Positions 1-10,260 are shown, numbered from the stretch's first letter. The stretch is 64,000 nucleotides of DNA from Amanita rubescens (GCA_015039365.1 WION01000013.1:496001-560000); one strand, 5' to 3'. The notes: a model not told the origin generated them from the letters alone. Numbers and translations are program-made.

Positions 1-2122
1 TTTTGTTCTGGTTGGAAGTACTTAGCGTCCTCGGCGCCGTCAGGAATGCGGCTGAAGCAATGCGAGCCACCGTGGCCTGGTTGAAGGTATGTCGTGTCCC
101 TGCGCTCGATGTCTTTCCCAAATTTACTCAGACCGGATCCAGGAGTCACCAACGCTTGAGCTCGCTGAGGACTGTTTTCATTTTGTAACCACAAACTTCG
201 AGGTCATCAAGGTATCTGCTCCACATATCTACCACTCGGCACTCGTATTGGCCCCAAAGGAATCGATCGTACGGAAACTATATAAATCACACGTCCACCC
301 TTTCGTGAGAGTTGTGCGTGGGCTACCAGCATCGTGGGGTTCAAATATCGCGACCACAACGTGTCCCTCTCCAGTTGAGCTAGTTGTATGGTCAACATGC
401 AATAGGTTTATTGCAATTACATGGGGTGACTCCGTGGCAGTACTGGACTCAGCAACTCTCCAACGACTTCAAATTCTCGAAGCCCCACATGACATATCTC
501 TCCTTCCGTGCAGGCTCATTTTCTCCCCGGATAGTCGTATTTTAACGTGTTGCAGTAGCGATTACAAGGAACCATTCGTCGTTAGCTGGGACCTCCAGAC
601 AGGTGGCGTAGTCGGTGTCATCACGTGGCAGCGACCAGAATGGAACATTAGGGAGGACTTCCATGACGCGAAGACCGTCACCATCACGTATTCAGCGGAT
701 GGAAAGATGGTTGGAGTCTTTTATTGCTATTTCAGTGTTTATGACAACCGCGTTGCCACCAACCTCTCCATCTGTGACGTTGCCTCCGGCGTATACATGC
801 ATTCCCATTCGCTCGACGGCGATGAGATTCTGCTCCCAAACAACATCTGGACTCACGGAGAATCCTTGCAGTTCGTAACTGCTGGCGCGGAAACCATTAC
901 CATCTGGGAAGTTGGGTTCACTTCGGGTGCCACACCTACAGAGGTTGGAACCCTTCCTATCCTGGACGGCTTTCCCAACGACGGGCGCGGTGTTGGTTTC
1001 CTCCCCAGCCCATGTCGACTTGCCTTCTTCACCGAGGAAAGCGGGGTTCAGGTATGGGATGCTCGGAACTCCAAATGCCTTCTAGATTCTACAGATGCCG
1101 ATTTCTATGGGGGAATGACCTTCTCCTCCGACGGTCGTTTCTTCGCATGCTCCGGTATGGAATCAGAGACTTATCTCTGGAAGGAGTCCCCTCCCAATGG
1201 CTATATCCTTCATGAAATACTAGTATCCAGCTCAGATATTGAATACCCGCGTCCAACCCTGTCGCCAACCGGAGAATTTATTGTCACTCCTGGTCCACGC
1301 GCAATCCAGTTATGGCGCACAAAACGTTCTACCACCTCCGCTTCCAGTACTTTGACCCAAGCTCCCAAAACTACCAACAGCTTCATCCTGGATGTTTCCC
1401 CTGATGAGACGTTGGCAGTGTTCGCAATGAAGGAAGGTGACACAGTCACTTTTCTCAACCTCAACTCCGGTGGCGTGCAGTTGACCATCAACCTGGGTAT
1501 GGAGGTTTATGGTCTCAGGGTGACTGGGAACGCCGTTGGCGTTATATGTCTCAAGAAGGTCGTCATTTGGAACCTACCTGCAAGAGATTCCGTCCCCGAT
1601 CCCAGGATGAACCTTGAAGGTAGCGCTCGGACAATAGAGCTCTTCCATGAGCTCAAGATGGTGTCTGGCGCGGCAATATCCTCCGATTTTCGCCACATTG
1701 CCATCAATCGACTTCGTATCCTGAGGCTTTATAGCACATCTACTGGAGAATATCTTGGCCAAAGCAAGCCGAAATGGGATGCACGTTCCACACCCTGGTT
1801 CTCTCCGGACGGGTGCGATGTCTGGGGTGTCGATAGTAGCGGTTGGGCGGACGTCTTTAGAATTGGCGGGGAACAGAACATGCTGGAGCGCCTGGAGCAT
1901 CGAATTGATCCTCAGAACCCACCAGAAGGATATCCCTGGGGATCATCTCGTTACTGGGTCACAAAGGATTGGTGGTTAGTACTTGGCAGAGAGCGACTGT
2001 TGATGTTACCTCCTCCTTGGCGGTCTGAAGCGGTAGGACGGGTATGGAAGGGGAAGTTTCTCGCGTTGTTGCACAATGGACTACCAGAGCCTGTTGTCTT
2101 GGAGCTCAATGTAAAATCGTGA
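1..2122 (+). CDS. NACHT-WD40 repeat protein, 3' part (5' end outside the window)
   Basis: The first exon in view (to 86) reads FWLEVLSVLGAVRNAAEAM, the helical segment that follows the NACHT domain in agaricomycete NACHT-WD proteins. A 56-nt intron (87-142) joins it in frame to ESPTLELAEDCFHFVTTNFE and then to a long exon ending in a stop at 2120-2122. The family phrase APHIYHSALVL..SIVRKLY is present, followed by many WD-like blades, for example SPDSRILTCCSSDY, VSWDLQTG, IWEVG, VQVWDARNSKCLLDS and SSDGRFFACSG. In this family the NACHT NTPase drives oligomerisation and the C-terminal WD propeller senses the ligand; such proteins are linked to non-self recognition (known of the family). The NACHT domain itself lies upstream and cannot be checked. 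An acceptor at 131 would give an early stop, so the one at 142 was chosen. The exon after the intron shows no internal stop. Confidence 0.85.
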
Positions 2123-2723
2123 CCAGGAACCTGCGACACTGTCTGCAACATTAGGAATGTTTATATCCGTCCCCGTAAGCTCCTTAGGCTACCTGAGGTT
2201 TTCTGCTCTAGCCAATGTCGGAACACCCTCCACCTATCATATGCCAACTTGAATGAAACCGAACATTCGGGCGGCGGGGTTGAAGTAGCTGGGGTTGCAG
2301 TCCTTCCGGATGTCGAGCTTGGAGGCTTCCGGGAAGAAATTACAACTTGGAACGCCACCACTCCATATCAACAGGATGTGTCCCTTTGTGACGGATGAAG
2401 TGTGATGCATAACTTGACCCACAAAGTTCAAATTCACTGCGAGGTGTTGGAATGTCGCCTTGGTGCCTTTCAAGCCATTTGATGCGCTCTACAGCACTTC
2501 TCACCTTTCATCTAAATGACTTGCTCTCCCTTATTGTCTCCTCCATTCTCCTAGTATTGTTATGCACCGTTTAAACCTCATTCTCCCTATATATAAATAC
2601 AAGGCGCTGCCATAGTAATTGTACACTAGTCCGAATATACGTGACTGAATTGTCATTCTTAGGGAAACCTTTCAACATACGTTGATGTGTGGGTTTCTGT
2701 CGAAAAAGCAAAACATATTCCCC
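2123..2723. other. Intergenic, no gene recognised
   Basis: About 600 bp after the NACHT-WD40 stop. A 78-codon open frame on the minus strand (2473-2237) has no ATG start and no recognisable family. A TATATAAATA-like stretch lies near 2588-2598. Nothing else could be supported. Confidence 0.4.
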
Positions 2724-2890
2724 TTAATCCGATGACAAGCAGCAGTCTTTGAGGGAAAAAAGGCTATCGACCAACAGCGCTCGTAACCTGTCATTCTCTG
2801 TCTTCTTGACGACAATATTGGGCCGCCACACATCCCCGAATACAAGATTCGCATCGTGAAGGATGTCGATTGCTGCCTTCTTCAGTGAAG
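2724..2890 (-). pseudogene. Kinase-like protein remnant, catalytic-loop fragment
   Basis: On the minus strand one frame reads AAIDILHDANLVFGDVWRPN, then IVV and a stretch ending at a stop near 2724. The pattern LHD..LVFGD.R.PNI matches the catalytic-loop region (equivalent to HxD/HGDLxxxN) of the expanded basidiomycete kinase-like proteins. The usual following LIDFD.. Mg-binding segment is degraded to ALLVDSLFSL and the frame ends, so this is a remnant. A matching N-lobe fragment lies on the same strand at 5064-4890, with the BAR-domain pseudogene between the two. The family assignment rests on motif resemblance only. Confidence 0.5.
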
Positions 2891-4250
2891 CCTGGGGCCA
2901 ACTTCAGGCGCTCCAGAGTGGTCCGGAGTTCCTGAAGTGCCCCTTTGGGTTTGCTGATGGCCACCCGGCCGCCCCGATTCCTAGACATCCTGGAAGGAGC
3001 ACGGGAGCCCGGTCTTGAATGAGTCGGTGCCTTGCTTACGGCCTCCGACTTCCGACGGAGAGATAAGCTACGTCTCATTGACGAAGCGGGAATGTCTTCC
3101 TCATCAGAAGAGTCATGCCTAGCTTCCTTGGGATGGTGCAGGATCCGTGCGAATAGATGATGGCACTCGGAGTGAACTATATCCCGTCTGTTTTGGCGGT
3201 CTTGTGCTCGTATTGCGCAACAAATCTCGCCTTCGAATATTATTCGGCCTAGAAAACAATGAGCAATGATTATAAAAACTGGATTCGTCGTAACTTTGTT
3301 TGCCAGTCAGCTTTCACGTCCATCAACGCGTCAAGATACTGTGAACATAGTTGACCTCCATATCCAAAAAGGCAGTAAGCTCGCGATGTTGTGCAATCTC
3401 ATTCTCTTGTATGGCGTGCATATACGCATGAACATCTTCCAATGCCTCCTCACTGCGATGACCAGGTTAGCTAGACGCATGAACGACCGAGAAGGTGACA
3501 AACTAGCGATATTGAGCTCTCTCTAGTTCCTCTTCAGCTTCACGACGATCTTTCTCCTTCTTACTGTTTTTAAACTTCTCCGATTTCGCGATGGCGGCAT
3601 TGTAGCTAAGCCTGTTACATACGCGCGAATCAATAAACTTTGAAATTAACTCAATAAAGCGAAACCGACCTCTTACTTTCCAGCTTCTTTCGTATAGCAT
3701 CGTACTCTTTAATTTCTTCTCCGAATCGCAGAAGGAAAGTCGTGGACGTGTCGCGGAGAGTCAAAGCAAAAGCTTCTTGGAGCGTTGCAACTTTGCAGTG
3801 GGCTCTACCGAGTTTTACTAGCGAGCTGCCTTTGAAAACGTCTCGATTGTCAAAGAAGTTGCTAGAGGTGTCGCGAGGATATGTACATCACTATAGTACT
3901 TGTGTAGTAGAGTCTTACCGACGCGCGGGCCGTATACCAAGCTCTAATTCGAGGAAGAGTTTCCTCCCCAATTCACCGACAAATCCCGGGGTTGCACGGT
4001 CTGTCAGGCCTAAGAGGCGGATCATCTCCTCAACTTGTTCACCTGTCAAAAGTAGCATCGTAGTACGGTATGAAAGTAATGATGTCTAGCTGGAGGGATG
4101 CTTACTGTTTGCTGCGTAAACCTTTTCGGCGGTCACCCCGCCCGCCCAATAACTATGGGGCGGGAAGACTGGTTCCCCTGCATGGCTCGGTAAAAATAGT
4201 AATTCGCCAGGCATCGCATGAGAGTTCCAGGCTCGTCTAACAGCCCTTTC

Positions 4251-4493
4251 TTCTCTGCGGATAGCATCAGGATTCAGTACGCAAACTAGCGAATCACTGA
4301 TATACGTACACCTGTCGAGTTCGTTGTTCGGCCCTATCTTCTCTGCGGATAGCATCAGGATTCAGTACGCAAAATAGCGAATCACTGATATACGTACACC
4401 TGTCGAGTTCGTCGTTCGGCCCTATCTTCTCTGCGGATAGCATCAGGATTCAGTACGCAAACTAGCGGATCACTGATATACATACACCTGTTG
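4251..4493 (-). repeat. 88-bp tandem repeat (about 2.8 copies) = intron plus microexon unit
   Basis: Copies begin at 4251, 4339 and 4427, each exactly 88 bp apart and nearly identical; the third is partial. Read on the minus strand each unit is a complete 57-nt GT...AG intron (starts GTGTACGTATATCAG, ends GCTATCCGCAG) plus a 29-31-nt exon ending CTCGACAG. The duplication therefore multiplied a microexon with its intron inside the BAR gene. Using the acceptor CAGAG|AAG, one copy of the exon (29 nt) keeps the reading frame into the next exon; I found no simple combination that includes both copies in frame. Confidence 0.85.
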
Positions 4494-4590
4494 AAGCATC
4501 TCCTGCATGACGTCCAGCGCGGCCCGCCGAGCAATGGTTGACATCTCCGCGTCATAGTACATCGGTAACCGTAATAGCTCGTCGTTTATA

Positions 4591-4653
4591 GTTCTAGCTG
4601 AATGAGAGAGGGTTGTAGCTGAATGAGAGAGGGTTGTAGCTGAATGAGAGAGG
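4591..4653 (-). repeat. 21-bp in-frame tandem repeat, 3 copies
   Basis: Three consecutive copies of GTTGTAGCTGAATGAGAGAGG (the first has one C for G), each 21 bp and in frame, encode the heptad SHSATTL near the N-terminus of the BAR-domain gene. The near identity suggests recent replication slippage. Confidence 0.85.
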
Positions 4654-4889
4654 GTTTCGCGGATGACTTCGGTGGGTATGCGGGGTATCTGCGCCATGTT
4701 GTGTCTAAGACACGTCTGGCCTCGTCTGACGTTATATATCTGCCATTTTTTGGCATTTTCACGTATTTTCACGTGAAAAATAATAGCACATCAGTGACAT
4801 CACGGTGATCGGTGATTGGGCTGCGCGTTCTCCTCCAGAGCATATTGAAGGGCTGCGGGTCCGAGGAGCTAAAGAACTTGAACTACCAC

Positions 4890-5064
4890 CACTGCCCTGC
4901 AGTCTTTCGCAGAAGAACAGCAGTGGCGCGTAGCTGGCATCGGCAACGATACGATGGGCATTCCCGTGGTATGCTTGACAGAGCTTGATAAGGACTGGGG
5001 GGCCATTATACGTCGCCTCAAAAAGCGAGCGCCGATAGTCGTCTGGCTTGCGTCCCTCGTAATC
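4890..5064 (-). pseudogene. Kinase-like protein remnant, N-lobe fragment
   Basis: A minus-strand frame reads DYEGRKPDDYRRSLFEATYN, then VLIKLCQAYHGNAHRIVADA, then YAPLLFFCERLQG. The pattern VVKFC..Y..eAHr.lAdag.AP.l.fC.r is typical of the kinase-like family expanded in Agaricomycetes, covering the VAIK lysine strand and the following helix. There is no start, and the frame ends soon after LQG. It is collinear with the catalytic-loop fragment at 2890-2724 on the same strand, so both probably come from one ancestral gene. A call from motif resemblance, not from a search. Confidence 0.5.
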
Positions 5065-5149
5065 AAATCAGCGCAAGGCTGTTGGTATCTCTTATGGGTG
5101 CCCGTTGGCGGTATAGGTTGGGTGAGGAAATAGTCGGTTCACGTTGGGT

Positions 5150-5520
5150 GGGCCCGGGTTTAGCTTTAGACAAAAGACCCTCAACTACAGATGCCGACTG
5201 GGCTTCTCCTCAATCTCCGGTTTCGCCATCTTCCACGGTCAAGGAGCCGTCTCATGGAGCTCAAAGAAACAGCCGATCGTCACTCTCTCGAGTACCGAAG
5301 CGGAATACGTCGCTCTCTCGCATGTTGTGAAGGATTTACTCTGGCATCGGAAACTCCACTCACCCTTCTTCGTCGAGATCAAAGCGCCCATCCCTCTCTT
5401 CTGTGATAACCAAGGTGCTATCGTGCTGTTGAAGAACGCTACCTTCCACATGCGTACCAAACATATTGATACCCGTTTTCACTTGTTCGAGAAATTGTCT
5501 ACAAGAACATTCTTTCTAAA
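5150..5520 (+). mobile_element. Ty1/copia polyprotein remnant (RNase H domain)
   Basis: The plus strand encodes DADWA (near 5196-5210), then after a frame change SSISGFAIFHGQGAVSWSSK, then VTLSSTEAEYVALS, a W..L segment, PLFCDNQGAIVLLKNATFHM and RTKHIDTRFHLFEK. These are the diagnostic blocks of the copia RNase H domain (SKKQ..V.LSSTEAEY.AL; CDNQ.A..L..N..FH.RTKHID). Integrase and reverse transcriptase are missing, the frame shifts between DADWA and SSISG, and no LTR could be paired. It is a short dead fragment. The retroelement is of the kind common in fungi and plants. Confidence 0.8.
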
Positions 5521-5589
5521 TTCTATTTCCTATTGTCCTTTCTCTCCAGTTTTTTCTTTCTTTCGTATTTCCAGCCTCTGAGCCTCTGA

Positions 5590-6570
5590 TCAGCTGAGTG
5601 GAAGATTGCTTCATCCTTACTATGTGCCAGTCATGGACGGTAGTGGTAGTAGAAATGGTGGAATCGTGTTGTCGCTATGATTTTGGATTGATGGAGCGAG
5701 AACAAGTTGTTCACATGATGTCCTCAATAAGGTTACATGCTTTTGAGTGTTACACTAGAGTGTTAGTAGGGCGCACTTGGCCATGATTGAAAACAAGGTC
5801 GGAGAGTACTATAATCAAGTCGGGGCCTGGGGAATTGAAAAAACAACTTAGCAATGCGTCGAGTATGTATCCTTCGACATCGACGGCGTGACGCTGGGTG
5901 TCAGGAACAAACAATACGCGTCTCCTCACGCCCTCGATCAATCGATCGGAAAAACTTCACCATATATGACTTAGAGCTACCCAGCTTAGATCAATCAACT
6001 CCCCTTGGCTCTGCCAGTGCCAGCTTTACCCTCGGGCGGTTGTCGGGTCGTTTTAGAAGCAAGTCGGAACAGCCTTCCGTTCGTAGAAATCCGATCAACG
6101 TACGCGCATGTACCTGGAGAACGGAAGGGTGTCATATGGACATTTGCAGAACAAACGACCGCAGTCAACCTCGAGCGAGACCTTTCGAAACGAGGAAAAA
6201 TCAAGCAAATCTGTCACTGTACCTTCCGTTTCTTGACTATTTCATGTTTCTCAAAAGGAAACGCGGCAGAATGTGCGTTAAAACTGTCGAATAAGTCATC
6301 CTTAATGTCGATTGATACGATTTGTTTCGTTGGCAACTTCATCCTATCGTTTAGCGCCATGATCAAAGGGGTGAGCATATATCATCATTAGAGTCGCCGA
6401 CAATGTTCATTGCTCATACACGACTCACAGACTACAGTGGTACATTGCCCTGAAGCTAAACACCCATATCAATTGGGAGCACCCCTTTAGTACAAGTAGT
6501 CGCGTTTGACGCCACTAACCACTATTTGCACAGCCGTAAAGCTGCAGCCGCACGATCATCGGCGTCATTA
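5590..6570. other. No gene recognised
   Basis: About 1 kb with several short open frames on both strands (for example 5941-5750 minus and 6005-6391 plus). None has family motifs, a convincing exon series or a codon pattern that stands out. It may include the flank of the copia remnant. From about 6575 onward the sequence aligns by eye with the upstream region of copy B (24625 and below, reversed). Confidence 0.35.
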
Positions 6571-6998
6571 GGTCAGTGCTAATGTACAAGACTGCTACCA
6601 TATCCTTATGCATTATTGCAGTTTCTGCTATATATTTCCAGGCTACCTTCTATTTGACTATACCCTCATTTGTAATCCGATCGTTGACTCGATCGTTTAT
6701 CGTGGTCATGTGCAAGTGCGTTAACGCGTTTGTCGCGTCCATCTTGTCGCTCAGCTAAACGCCTAATAGCGAGTGCAATTACAACCCAACCATGCGTGTT
6801 TCTGAAGTTTCATCTGCGCCAAGTAACGGGCAGTGAAGGCAGTCGAAATCTATTTCCGTCAGGTTTGTGGCTGACAAGATATACATGTGACTGCCTGCGT
6901 CCTTTCCTCTTCTTGCCGCTCCCTTCCTTCTACCATCAACTACAACAACTTACTGCGCATCTAGCTCAAAGCTCAAAGCGACAAATCTTACATCAACC

Positions 6999-8469
6999 AT
7001 GGCAAGACTCAATTATGTGATCATACCAGAGTAAGTGACCATCCTCGTCGCAATGAGCAGTGTCTGATGTATTCTTGTCGTGTACAGAAGCCCGATAAAC
7101 TTCCCGGTCCAGCGAAAGGGCTGGCGGTCTGCGAAGCGCAATGCCAAGGCTCCTAACGGCGTCAAGTAAGTAGTTTTAAGCACCTCGCCTTTACCAAACT
7201 CATCTGCTCTCATTTGCGTTCAGCGCTTCGGTTGCCGTGGCGTACAAGAAACATGTACGCGAAGACATCAGAGCTCGCATGCGAGGTACGTTTAAGTCCT
7301 CTATAAGTTCTGTTGGTGACTAAAACATAGGTCGTGCAGCAGCGTCCTGGGAGTCTGTTGAGATGGACGTAGATCCAGATGAGGATGAACTTCGCGGTTT
7401 AGCTCTCCTTCGCCAGACTTTTGGTCCGCATCCTTCCTTCAATGATGTCAGCCATTCCAACATGCCTCCTGCGCCATACGTTCGCTCTGCGGTGCCAGAA
7501 GTTTATAACAACATGTTTGGTTATTCTCCCATGCCGCATCAGGATCACGAAATTTCTCCTCACTCAGTCCCTGTCATCCTCGGCTATGCTCCAGAATACA
7601 GAGAAGACATGGATATTGACGCGGAAGGTTTTACCCAAGCACCCGTCAATCCTCATCCTGGTTATCTCGGCGTCACGGCAATGCCTGGCAACTCGGCTTT
7701 CTTCAATGGACCCGGAATCGACGTAACTCCTTACGACCCCAACGAACCTTACTTCAATACTCGCCCACAGGTCGTCCCGCGTGACGTCTTCGCTGCTAAC
7801 GGAATGGTTCCCTACGATCCTCACGAACCTTACTTCCATGCTGGTCTGCATATGGGTAACGCTGGAATGCACAATCCCGCCTTCAACGTACACCCTCACT
7901 ATCATGTCCCACATGCCGTTCCTGACAACCACTTCTTGATGAACAATGTCAATGTACCTCAGCCTCCCGTGGGTGGCGCACCATGGCCAGAAAACTACGG
8001 CTTCGGCGGCGGCGTTCACTATCCTGTTCAACCTGCCGTGCCCCTAGAGCCCATCGCAGGAATGTACAACCCTGCTTTCAACGTACCTCCTCTATATCAC
8101 GCGCCTCAAGTCACTCCCGACAACTACTTCTTGATGAACAACGTCAACGTGCCTCTGCATCCCATGGATAACGCACCATGGCCAATGCCATTACCAGAAA
8201 ACAACGGCTTCGGTGGCGGCGCCCAGAACGAGGGATTCCTTGCTCAGAACTACCCTCCCGAACCACAAGAGGCTGTGGTCCCTGTGATCGCTAGGGAGGT
8301 TGAGCATCTGGGCAACCGCAATGAATTACATGCAGAACTGTTTGGCGACGACGAGGACGATGAGGAAGAGGAAGAAGACGAGCCTGCTTTTGCACAGGGA
8401 CTGGCTGGCGATGAACCTCCTTGGGAACCTGATGAAGACGACGACGAACTGCAAATCATCATATACTAG
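6999..8469 (+). CDS. Unrecognised Pro/Asn/Tyr-rich protein with acidic tail (family copy A, intact)
   Basis: Four exons: 6999-7030, 7088-7165, 7224-7285, 7331-8469; all introns GT-AG; 436 residues. Residues 1-68 are basic (MARLNYVIIPES, QRKGWRSAKRNAKAP, YKKHVREDIRARMRGR). The middle is rich in Pro, Asn, His and Tyr, with YDPNEPYF/YDPHEPYF repeats and two related units of about 65 residues starting near residue 237 (MHNPAFNVHP..NHFLMNNVNVP) and 302 (MYNPAFNVPP..NYFLMNNVNVP). From about residue 397 the tail is strongly acidic (DDEDDEEEEEDEP). No signal peptide or membrane segment is seen. No known domain recognised. Copy B (24152-22789, minus) and copy C (51379-51965) share the exon layout, introns and upstream sequence. 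The separation of a basic head and acidic tail suggests a protein- or nucleic-acid-binding role, but that is inference. Confidence 0.75.
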
Positions 8470-9620
8470 TAATCAATTCCCATCTGCTCACCAACATTCT
8501 ATATCAACAACCTATACCAACTATTTAGATCTTCGACTCGGCTGCGATTTATCATCTCATCTTCGCCTCTAGATTTTTATTCTCACTTCATCTATCATCG
8601 GACTGGGGTCTCTGGCTCGTATCACCACTTTACTGGACTCGACAATTCTAGACTTCAAGAATAGAGAGGAAAAAAAATTAGAAAAGCGTAAACGACAAAA
8701 AAAGACTAGCGCTTGGCTCCGGACTTCAAGTATCTCTTCTTCATTTTTGGCTTCTTCTCGATTTATCAATATCTTCGGATCGCAAACTTATACAAACTAT
8801 CTATTTATCGGCTGCGATTTCATCTTCGGCTCTAGAATAGAGAACAAGTCAAAAAAAAAAAACGTAAACGACAAAACGCAAAAAAAAGCTTGGCTTCGGA
8901 CTTCAATGGATCATTCTTCATTTCTGGTCTCTTCTTGATTGGGCTATGGCTCGTATCGACACTGGATCTCCATCTCTAGATTCTCCTCTGGAACGTCAAA
9001 TTTTCAAAAAAAGATTGCAAAAGTGAAAAGGCAAAAAATATCCTTGGCTTCACTCTAGACGTATTCACCCCCGCCCTCGAACTCTATTTCACTCGACTCG
9101 ACCCGCGTTCCTCCCGCAATACGATTCAACATCCTCAAGTGTCTCCTACAAACGTAACGTAACGACAAAGCATCTCCATCGACGCTGGATCTTCTTCACT
9201 GGATTCTACGTAAACGATCAAAACGGAAAAAAAAATTGCAAAAGAGAAAAAAATACATTCGCGTGACTTGACTTGAACCGTAATCTTCTCGGATTTCTGG
9301 CATCATCTATCGACGTCGCGGTGCCTGGCGCTCCATGACCGGCCTCTACTTTTACTCGACGCATGCTCGCACTGACAACGCATTCCAAAACCGAAAAAAA
9401 ACCGTATAACAAGCAAACTAAAAAAAGGAATAACAAGCAAAGCGACAAAAAAAAACACGAATAGCCAAGACAAGACCGAAAAAAACGGGATAACAAGAAA
9501 ACGAGGAGAAGAAAGAAAAGGATAACCACAAGATAATGTTGAAGGAAAAGAAATCTACGTTGACATCTCGATACCGGCTGTTATATACCTCTACTTACTG
9601 ATATCTTTTACTTATTGGTA
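8470..9620. repeat. A-rich, internally repetitive 3' flank of copy A
   Basis: Contains many runs of 6-10 A and loose repeats of phrases such as CGTAAACGACAAAA, CTTGGCT(C/T)CGGACTTCAA, GGCTGCGATTT and CTGGCTCGTATCGA. Similar phrases occur reversed in 22000-22780 beside copy B, and briefly at 51970-52015 after copy C. There is no coding frame of substance. It may be a 3' UTR/terminator region or part of a larger duplicated unit. Confidence 0.5.
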
Positions 9621-9639
9621 TAAACTCGAATACATTATT

Positions 9640-10260
9640 TCGGAACGATGTGCTGTAGTGCGACGATGCGGGAATCGCTTCACTTTTATTTTATCACTCC
9701 CTTCCACAGCCTCCATCCTTGTTCCGTCCGCCCATCCTTTCGCAAATGTCCTCTTGGACCTTCGCAGCCTCCTGCACAAGTTTATCACTTCAGCGCTTGG
9801 TTCGCACCCTCGCCCAGCCGTCAACATGATTTTGCTTCCCCCACATCCTCTGTGCCGCCTTGTCAAGCAGCCGTCACGTTATCTTATGAAGTTCTTCTAC
9901 AAGCAGAATGGTAATACGTCCACGCCTGCTAAGGACGTCGCGTATGGACTTACCTCTATTCGTCTACTCCACCTTCCACGCCCTTCGCCGTCTCGTCCAC
10001 ACTGCACACCCGGACCTCCACAAACAGTTTTCGCTAGTTATCACGCTGGCAAACTCATGCGACAAAGAAATAGCTGGCGTTGTAACGAATGAAGATGGGT
10101 CGTCGCGCCATTTCTTCTCTTTGGGTGTGCTGAAGGCTACAGCCGGCATCCGGACGGTGAGCGATTATCTTTTCGTTCGATGTAGACTCGTCGAGTTACA
10201 CAGGTTCGAAGCGCCGGGACATGGTATCTAAAATGTTTGGATGATGTCCAAGCTGAGGAC
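9640..10260 (+). other. Open frames without an assignable gene
   Basis: Two overlapping plus-strand frames, 9658-10092 and 9908-10231, are open for about 100-145 codons. The first contains FITSALGSHPRPAVNMILLP and SRYLMKFFYKQNG followed by a possible GTAATA donor; the second contains MDLPLFVYSTFHALRRLVHT. They could be 5' exons of the gene at 10283-10731, but no splice combination was convincing. Confidence 0.3.

Larger units (their letters stand above)
2891..4697 (-). pseudogene. BAR-domain protein gene, probably decayed
   Basis: Start ATG at 4697 (MAQIPRIPTEVIRE). The first exon carries three copies of a heptad (TLSHSAT) and ends near 4493. It can be joined through a 29-nt microexon (KIGPNNELD) to REERAVRRAWNSHAMPG..SYWAGGVTAEKVYAAN, then to GEQVEEMIRLLGLTD.., then to DVFKGSSLVKLGRAHCKVAT, KEYDAIRKKLESKR, SYNAAIAKSEKFKN and VHAYMHAIQENEIAQHRELT. 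The last four blocks have the charged coiled-coil pattern of a BAR domain, which dimerises and senses or bends membranes. Two frame breaks look real: near 3335, where NYVH must shift to read QYLDALMDVKADW, and near 3130, where a stop precedes RHDSSDEEDIPASS. The Ser/Arg-rich C-terminal tail (RSLSLRRKSEAV..SRPGSRAPSRMS) is in the shifted frame. Sequencing error is the alternative to decay. Confidence 0.6.

Noticed and set aside
5590..6300. Possible 3' LTR of the copia fragment
   Set aside because: No TG...CA bounded repeat, polypurine tract or second copy could be found.
8250..8462. Minus-strand ORF rich in serine
   Set aside because: It is the mirror of the GAA/GAC/GAT acidic tail of copy A, a codon-composition shadow.
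10195..10215. GGTTCGAAGCG, another B-box-like string
   Set aside because: No cloverleaf could be drawn around it.
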